Of a stretch of 64,000 bases of DNA, positions 57,700 to 64,000 are shown in pieces; position 1 is the first letter of the stretch; every line of letters begins with the position of its first letter. The translations under genes and the position numbers were made by a program. Source of the DNA: Apricaphanius iberus (lineage: Eukaryota > Chordata > Actinopteri > Cyprinodontiformes > Aphaniidae); assembly GCA_028564705.1 (NCBI GenBank), contig JAPXFQ010000166.1, forward strand, positions 124,001 to 188,000. Reading direction: 5' to 3'. Under the pieces are notes generated by a model, which was not told where the DNA came from, made no database searches, and worked only from the letters and a program-made list of their open reading frames with translations.

Positions 57700-57800
57700 T
57701 TGTTTTGTCATATTCTAATTTTTTGAGAGACAGACATTTTTGGGAGTTTTCATTATTTGTAAGCCATAATCATCAAACTCACTGCAAGTAAAAGCTCAAA
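57700..57800 (-). repeat. Tc1-family 5' non-coding fragment
   Basis: The sequence TATTCTAATTTTTTGAGAGA and TTTTCATTATTTGTAAGCCA with TAATCATCAAA matches 30895-30960 and the known 5' end of that Tc1 family. Only about 100 bp is present. Confidence 0.5.
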
Positions 57801-58139
57801 ATAGTTTTTTTCACTCTTTGTACAATTAACCTTTATTATATGCAAGTTCCAAATTTAAAAGAGTGACAAAAAATATTAAGTCTTGTCATAATATTCAATT
57901 TCCTTTAGATGTACCTGTACCTGTATTTATTGTCTCATGTATGCCAGTGTTTTCTAATTCCTAGTGTCCCTTGTCCACTCTGTTGTTTCAGTGTTTAAAA
58001 AGTTTACTTTAATAAAAAGGAAGAACATTTATTTATTGTTTTAACTCATAGTCTACGCAGTGGTACAGTTGGAAGCACTGTTGGCTTGCAGGAAGAAGGT
58101 CCTGGGTTTGAATCCTGGCCAGCTGCATGGCGTTTGTAT

Positions 58140-58334
58140 GGTTTTCTTTTTAGATTTTTGTGCCAGAATGGCTTTTATTTGACAGTGGACAGATTTTTGA
58201 CAGGGAGAGAGGTGGGGGAGGATATGCGGCAAGGGTGTCCTGGGACGGGACTTGATCCAGGGACAGCTGCCTCAGGGACTGATTCCTCTGTACATGGGGT
58301 GCCCGCTCTAACCACTACCCCACATGATGCACCA
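58140..58334 (-). repeat. Second tRNA-derived SINE nested in the first
   Basis: On the minus strand it reads GCATCATGTGGGGTAGTGGT, TAGAGCGGGCACC (box A area) and CTGGATCAAGTCCCGTCCC (box B area), with a body ending CTGGCACAAAAAT. Flanks CATGGCGTTTGTAT (58126-58139) and CATGGAGTTTGTAT (58335-58348) match at 13 of 14 positions: a target duplication of host-SINE sequence. Confidence 0.8.
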
Positions 58335-58472
58335 CATGGAGTTTGTATCTTGTCCCTGGCATGCATGGGCTCTCTCTGGGTACTCCAGTTTCCATCCACA
58401 GTCCAAAAAAACATGACTGCTAGGTTAATTGGTCTCCTTAGATGTGTGTGTGTCTGTGTGTCTGCGTGGACC

Positions 58473-58745
58473 TGGTATTACTATCTTTGTGGGGACCAAA
58501 AATTGGAAGTTTACTATCCAAGTGGGGACCGACCTCCCTTGTGGGGACCAAAATCCCGGTCCCCACAAGTTTGAAGCAATTTTTGAGGCTTAAAATTTGG
58601 TTTTAGTGTCAGGGTTACACTTAGGTTATGGTTAGGTTGGGGTAAGGGTCAGGGTTAGGCATTAATTTTTGATGGTTAAGGTTAGGGTAAGGCGCTACGG
58701 AAAACATTATGTCAATGAGAAGTCCCCACAAGACATGGAAACCCA
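58473..58745. repeat. Dispersed repeat with inverted GTGGGGACC blocks
   Basis: It contains TTTGTGGGGACCAAAAATTG, AAGTGGGGACCGACC, its inverse CGGTCCCCACAAGTTTGAAG, a GGTTAGGGT-rich centre and, at the right, AGTCCCCACAAGACATGGAA. It is inserted between two TG tracts of the SINE. It looks like a common non-autonomous fish repeat. The class is uncertain. Confidence 0.55.
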
Positions 58746-58904
58746 ACATGTGTGTGTGTGTGTATGGTTGTTTGTCTTGTACATCTCTCCGTTGCCCTGT
58801 GATGAACGGGCAGCTTGTCCAGGGTGTACCTTGACTCTTGCACAGTGACTGCTGTAGATATGCATCAACCCTCCCATAAGCCTAGAAGGATAAATAGGTA
58901 TAGA

Positions 58905-60515
58905 TATTGATTCATGTTTTATGCAGTGAAAATGGTGGTTTGGTTTTTGCAATTTTGTCTCATTTTCATAGATATTTTTTGTCCACATTAGCATGAAGGC
59001 CGGCAAGATTTTTTGAGTAGGTGGGCTTCCTCATCTCTTTCACAAACATTCTTTTATGTGTTCTGTAAGTCCAGCTATTAATGTAACAATGTTGAATTGA
59101 TACCAGCTATGCAAATTAAAAATGGTGCTCTGTGAAGAAGCAGCAGCCAAACATAACATCCATTCGTCCAAATAATTATATTGTAACTTCAGTTATCTGT
59201 CTGGAAATACAGGTTCCATGCAGAATGTATTGGTGCAACTGTTGTGTTTTCTACTAAATTGTATATTCACACCTCTTTTTTTGTAGCCCATCCGTGACTT
59301 TAGCAGTTAGATACCCTAATTTTAGGGTATTGATTTTTAAGCCTAACTGTACATGACTAACGTCTTCTTCCAAATAAAGCATGTGCTCTGTGCTCTGTTG
59401 TTTGTTTATAAGCTGGATTCAGGATTCCTCAAATTGTCTGAATGGTGATCTGGGTGTGCTTTTTCTACTACCTGTACGAATTTCCTCAGTAAGAAATGCA
59501 GTGCACTTCTTATTGCTGAAATGCAGTGCAATCCCGCAGTAAGAACATGACCTAGTCTTCCTATTTTCAGCACCAAGCAAGGGTCTAATATTGAACATAT
59601 GGGGATGCAATTTCCCTTTTGATAGCATATCTATACAAAATTTGTTCACGTCTGACAGATACGTATGCTATCATCTGGTGCTTGTGTCTCCTTTCTACTG
59701 CCACCCTGGGCAGATCTGAGTCTAAAGAATCCAGTCGATAAACATTTGGCTTATTCCAAATCTGTGCACTGAACACAAAAATTACTTGTAACTCCATTAA
59801 TGTATTATATGCAGTGATTATTATTTATGTATTTGACTAAACTTTCACATTTTAGAAGAGGAGTATGCTGACAAAAAGCATATTATGCCCCTCCATCTAC
59901 TGAGAAAAGTTCTAGCACTTTCAACACTGGAATTGAGTGGAGCATCCAGTATATGTGCTGCATGATAATAGACAAGTTATATTTTGTGCAGATTTAGCCT
60001 ATTCCCTACACCAACACCAAAAGGGTTTATTCCAAGCGGTTAATGCAGTTTCAAACTTAAAAAACTAAAATTGTGTTGAACCTCTTATCCAAACGTCATT
60101 ATAAACTCTATTTCACTGTTCCTGCTTGCAAGGTTTTTATCTCAAGTTCAAGAACTCACTTTGTTTCAGCCTTCTTTACCCTTTCTGGGAGATGATTTAG
60201 TAAATCATTGCTCCTTTTTCGCTTTAAGCTGTTTAAACATCCAATGTTTAAAAAACAGTCCTATTAATCAAAGATAACAAAAATCTACAGATGTGTAAGG
60301 CTGCCACCCAGGCAAAAAAAAGATAAAATAAAGACAAAAAATAGAGCTGTCATGCTATAATGTGAAAACATTACTTCTTTTTTTAACAAGTTCTTTTTAT
60401 TTTACAAAACAATTGCATGCAACAACAATCACAACAAAAGTGTTATTAAGCAATCTGTCTTCTTTTCAGTTTTACCAAACCCTACCCTTCCACAACATAA
60501 CATCTGTGACACAGC
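58905..60515. other. Intergenic DNA, no gene seen
   Basis: No coding region or recognised repeat. Confidence 0.5.
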
Positions 60516-60519
60516 CAAC

Positions 60520-60520
<1 letters not shown>

Positions 60521-60608
<88 letters not shown>
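60521..60608. repeat. (ATCT)n microsatellite, 22 units
   Basis: Uninterrupted 88-bp tetranucleotide tract. It creates an artificial Tyr-Leu-Ser-Ile frame. Confidence 0.98.
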
Positions 60609-60611
60609 AAA

Positions 60612-61110
60612 AGTAAATCAAAAATTACATACAGTATCTTCAACATCCATAGGGACATATGTCATTTAACTTCTGAGTTTAACCTTTTATTGTAAACATC
60701 ATCTTGTCCAATTGTGCATAATGCATTACTGTAAATCTTTAGCCCACTGCCTCCAAATAGTTGGGAATGGTTCCCTCCATCTCATCAGAATCAGACTTTG
60801 GGCCAGAAGAAAATAAATTAAACCAGATTGTAATTTAGATGGACTGGCATTCTGTTATACCACACCAAAAGGAGCTATAAATTAACAGGGAGCAATTGTA
60901 ATGCAACATATCCTGGCATCACAAATATCCTTCCAAAACCCATCTAGTCTTGGACATGCCCAAAAAGCTATGTAACAAGAAGGCAGGTCCTTGATGACAT
61001 CAGATGAATGTGGGATCAAACTTGTGTTTAATTTAGCTCAATATAACTTTTGACCAATGAACGACCTTATACTGAACATGTTTCAGACAAATAGTTGAGG
61101 AGAATATTCT
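60612..61110. other. Intergenic DNA, no gene seen
   Basis: Nothing was recognised. Confidence 0.45.
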
Positions 61111-61111
61111 A

Positions 61112-61960
61112 TCAATATCAAATCAAATCAAACTTTATTTTTTGAAGCGCTTTTTAAACACAATTTCTTGAAGTGCTTTACAGATTTAAAATTACCCCCC
61201 AACCCCTCCTTCAAAAACAAAAATAAAATCATCATCACAACTACACCCCCCTCCCAACCCATCAGCCATACACACACACACACTTAAAAGCTACAAAAAC
61301 AGCGGGCTGAGCCCAAATGAGCCAGGAAACGCCATAATGGGAGCCATCTGCATCGGCAGCAGCAGATCAGCAGCAGCAGCCAAGGCACTGACCTGGGGCG
61401 CCCAGAGGAGGGAGTGCTGGTACCCCCAACTCCATCCAAGCACTACCTGGGGGGCACACAGGCAGCCACAGCCGACCACCGCCCCCGATGCAGGGGGTCC
61501 CCAGAGAGGAAACACTGGGAGGAAGATTAAAATAAGTTATAGATATATAAGATATAAAGTGTATAAAATATAAAGTGTATGAAGTGCAAAACAATGATAA
61601 GATAGAATCAAGATAAAAATGCAAAGCAGATAATAAATAAACAGTTAAAAGCTAAACTAAATATTAAATCAGGTAACACATGCTGGCCAGTTAAACATTG
61701 GTGCAACACGTTCTCTGAGGCCCTGAGGTCCTCTGGCAGTCTGTTCCAGAGGTGAGGGCCATAATTATTGAAAGACGCCTAACCATGAGTTTGTGTCCTT
61801 GACTTTGGCAATGATAAGGAGACGGCTGCCAGAGGAGCGCAGAGACCGTGAGGGTTGATTTGGTAAAAGCATTTCTGACCGATAAGTGGCCCAAGACCAT
61901 TAAGGCACTTAAAAACCATTAAAAGAACCTTAAAATTGATCTTAAACATACGGGGATGAT
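61112..61960 (-). mobile_element. 3' part of an L2-group LINE or LINE-mobilised element
   Basis: On the plus strand, AAATC tandem units are followed by AAACTTTATTTTTTGAAGCG and AAGTGCTTTACAG, the complement of an L2-type 3' end with a GATTT tail. A GC-rich segment (61300-61520) with GCA repeats follows, then CTGTTCCAGAGGTGAGGGCC and CACTTAAAAACCATTAAAAG, which look like a known fish repeat body. No ORF2 motifs are visible, so only non-coding sequence is retained. Confidence 0.5.
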
Positions 61961-61964
61961 TATA

Positions 61965-62800
61965 ACAAAATGATTAAAAATGATTATAATATTATGAACA
62001 CCAATTCCCTTTTTTTAATGAAAAAAGTGAAGGAATTGTATTACCGAAATCAATATAATGATGTTTAACACTGGAAATGAAGTCATATGTGTTATTATAT
62101 ACAAGATTTCTGAGTGATTGTGTAGCAAAGTAGTTAGTGCAGGTGCTCAGAAAACAGGGGCCCTTTTCTGCGTTTGAGTCCCGTCCCCTGCTGTTTATTT
62201 TTGTGCCTTATAGCAACATAAATGTATTAGGTTGACCCAACATATTTACATTTAGTTCACTCAACAAAACTCTTTATTGCGAAATCGAACCAAATCAGTT
62301 GGGTGGAAATGATTTAAATAATTTAATTATGTTCACACAGCAAGTTGTTTTGGGGTTTTTTGAGTGCAGAGATTATACTTTCCAATGTTTACCACGTTAG
62401 TAAATATCATGATCATTCAAATAGAATAACATTGTCTGTATATTAGATGCGTGGGAACCCAGATTTTAAAAAAAAGCTAACAAAAAGAAGAAAGAAAATA
62501 AACATTTATCTTGCCATAGAAAACCTCATTGCATAATTAGAATAAATACTGGAAGGATTAATAGAAATCTAAATTCATTATTTACATAGATAAATAGTTA
62601 AAACATTGCTGAAAAAATAAATAAATAAAGTGGGTCAAATGTGAAGAGCTAAAACCTTATAAATAGAAAGTTATAGTTCAGTTTCAAATAGCAACCGACC
62701 AGCCAATCACATAACTGGTCAGATATCGCATCAGCCAATAGAGCTAAGCGCTTTCTGCAGATCTCTGCAAAGCCTGCACTTCCCCTTGTTCATAATGCTA
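61965..62800. other. Mostly intergenic; one SINE-like head at 62.11-62.21 kb
   Basis: At 62108-62205, TGTGTAGCAAAGTAGTTAGT (box A-like) and GCGTTTGAGTCCCGTCCCC (box B-like) form a tRNA-like SINE head. No other feature was recognised. Confidence 0.45.
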
Positions 62801-62805
62801 TCTTG

Positions 62806-63280
62806 AGGCGTTTTTACATGTGGCCATGCCAGACAATGGAAAGAGAAAAATGCAAAAAAAAATTCTGTTCACATGGTCCAGGTCTCAGCCCGTACTGGAG
62901 TCAAGTGTTTTACATGACGGAGTACACCAAAAAGCAGGTGGCGGTATACAAATATTTCTGTAGCTATCCAACAAACAAGGAAGTGAGAAGTACCAACGTC
63001 ATAAACAGTCTAGGCCATTGCTCGGATGTTTCTGAATATTGTCCTCCGCCCACGTGTCCAGTAATAATGCCACCTCGTCATCGTCCAGATTGATCCTTTT
63101 GCACTAGTCATCTTCTTCCTGGTGTGTTGCTGTGGGATGGTTGAACAGCATTGTTTTGTTCTCTTTATGGTCATGTGGCGATTCGGTAACTTCTGTTAGC
63201 GGTGTAGTCACTTCCGTCTGGAGCATGTCTATTGTCTCAGGTATGGCCAGGGTACAGCTTGTGTTCACATGATCCGTATT
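62806..63280 (-). mobile_element. PIF/Harbinger-like element, copy 3, right part
   Basis: On the minus strand it runs from 63280 to 62806, ending GGCCACATGTAAAAACGCC. It shares the GTACTTCTCACT-CCTTGTTTGTTGG and GTATACCGCCACCTGCT blocks with copies 1 and 2, so it is the same family. The other end is cut at about 63280 by a different repeat. It retains about 100 bp of coding relict that copies 1 and 2 lack. Confidence 0.7.
63010..63111 (-). pseudogene. Relict Myb/SANT-like DNA-binding domain
   Basis: On the minus strand an ATG at 63111 starts MTSAKGSIWT. After an apparent 1-bp loss it continues in the next frame as DDEVALLLDTWAEDNIQKHP. The W-T-x-D-E-V...LL...WAE..IQ pattern is that of the Myb/SANT-like proteins encoded alongside PIF/Harbinger transposases. 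It stops soon after and is clearly dead. It supports the family assignment of copies 1-3. Confidence 0.6.
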
Positions 63281-63430
63281 AGAGGGTGACAATTTTTTCG
63301 GGATTCCCACGGGTCACGGGATTCCTACAGGATTCCCGCGGGACGGGAGTCAATTTCACTGTTGGTAACGTGATCGGGACGGGACAGGAAATAATCCACG
63401 GGATCGGACAGAAACCGGAAATTAGAATTT
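63281..63430 (+). repeat. Repeat end with GGGATTCC-rich tandem motifs
   Basis: TAGAGGGTGACAATTTTTTC starts a block with repeated CGGGATTCCCACGGG-like units, then GATCGGGACGGGACAGG. It cuts into the Harbinger-like copy 3, so it is a later insertion or a rearrangement joint. The family is not assigned. Confidence 0.45.
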
Positions 63431-63434
63431 TCTT

Positions 63435-64000
63435 TTTTTTTTTCATCTATCTTTAGTTGAATTCCATCGGGTCTACTACACTGCACGCACCAAAACTGAA
63501 ACTGCTACGTTGTTGCTACACCACCTGGATAAACTGGTAAGCATATGATATCCGCCTGAAAATGCGTGTATCTTATGCTGCGTTCGATAGCCCATTTAAA
63601 CCAGTGGGACACGCAACTTATCCTACCTCCAAATAGGAAAAGTGCACTGGAATGCCTGTCGAAGTGGAACCTCCTACCTGCGAACTCGGGGTAGTTCGAC
63701 GTACCCTGACTTCAACAAAATTATGTCGGAGGATAATGGCGGCGCCCACGGTCTCACGTTGTGAGAGGTAAAACTTGAACAAATAGGCTATAAATTGTAC
63801 TTCTCTGCTTGTAGTGTTGTTTTAGACACTGTAATTTTAACACAACTTTTTTTTCATATTATGGTGTGAATGTCGTTATTATCTGTTAGTATGCGTCTTC
63901 ATAAACAAAGCGACTATCTGTTTAGCGGGGCGGTCGTCCATGTTTTCTGTTTACATTCCACTTCAATTGCCTTGAACGCTTAGAAGTGGGAGCTAGTACA
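63435..64000. other. Unassigned; possible MITE end
   Basis: ATGCTGCGTTCGATAGCCC (63578-63596) and following text resemble the ends of fish MITEs that begin GCTGCGTTCGA. The other end would lie outside the window. No gene was recognised. Confidence 0.3.

Larger units (their letters stand above)
58054..58900 (+). repeat. tRNA-derived SINE with two nested insertions
   Basis: The head GCAGTGGTACAGTTGGAAGC and box B-like GGGTTTGAATCCTGG lie at 58060-58120. The body resumes at 58335 (CATGGAGTTTGTATC, CAGTCCAAAAAAACATGACT, TAGGTTAATTGGTCTCC) and again at 58750 (TGGTTGTTTGTCTTG, GTTGCCCTGTGATGAACGGG). It is the same family as 23.5 and 43.6 kb. Two foreign segments are inserted, at 58140-58334 and about 58473-58745. 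Confidence 0.8.

Noticed and set aside
58600..58680. Telomere-like GGTTAGGGT motifs
   Set aside because: They are irregular and form the centre of a dispersed fish repeat nested in a SINE, not a TTAGGG array.
60362..60616. Open frame with a Tyr-Leu-Ser-Ile repeat
   Set aside because: It is the translation of an ATCT microsatellite.
61291..61624. Ala/Gly/Pro-rich frames on both strands
   Set aside because: They are caused by a GC-rich GCA-repeat segment of a LINE-related repeat body.
62108..62205. tRNA gene
   Set aside because: Same reason: a degenerate tRNA-like head of a SINE.

Overview
This window is non-genic DNA from a bony-fish nuclear genome, most likely a percomorph teleost. The base composition is AT-rich. 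The repeats are of teleost type: L2/CR1-group LINEs with short tandem-repeat 3' tails, several decayed Tc1/mariner families, tRNA-derived SINEs, hAT and PIF/Harbinger-like non-autonomous elements, and CA, TA and ATCT microsatellites. I cannot name the species. I found no convincing host protein-coding exon, no functional rRNA or tRNA gene and no CRISPR array. Almost every long open frame belongs to a transposable element.

Layout. 1-13.6 kb is AT-rich intergenic DNA with three Tc1 relicts, a Penelope/hammerhead-like fragment (about 3.2 kb), a hAT-type element (6.67 kb) and a possible inverted-repeat element (9.87-10.45 kb). 13.6-20.75 kb is a Tc1-like relict split in two by a nearly complete L2-type LINE (about 14.48-19.89 kb). 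21.8-22.3 kb is a second LINE family's 3' end. 23.5-23.9 kb is a SINE. 26.0-28.1 kb holds an internal fragment of the same L2 family, cut at both ends, inside a local duplication, followed by a solo-LTR-like element. 28.6-31.0 kb is a run of L2 and Tc1 relicts with a nested MITE. 31.7-32.3 kb is a palindromic DNA element. 38.2-40.6 kb holds Tc1 pieces, a SINE and a second LTR-like element. 46.1-48.0, 51.2-51.8 and 62.8-63.3 kb are three copies of one PIF/Harbinger-like family; the first is split by a LINE of a third family, and the last keeps a relict Myb/SANT-like coding segment. 58.05-58.9 kb is a SINE with two other repeats nested in it.

The most unusual object is the L2 element at 14.48-19.89 kb. 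Its first ORF (zinc-ribbon-like Cys pairs, coiled coil, SGNH esterase) and its second ORF (AP endonuclease plus reverse transcriptase) lie in the same frame, separated by a single UGA followed by C. A 21-bp in-frame tandem repeat follows. The second frame has no AUG before the end of the endonuclease domain, which suggests stop readthrough or non-AUG initiation. Its 3' UTR carries about 380 bp of antisense 28S rRNA sequence. A 2-bp deletion breaks ORF2 in this copy, while the partial copy at 26-27 kb is nearly identical and lacks the deletion. Unique stretches between repeats contain homeodomain-type AT cores and could include conserved non-coding elements, but this cannot be shown without alignment.
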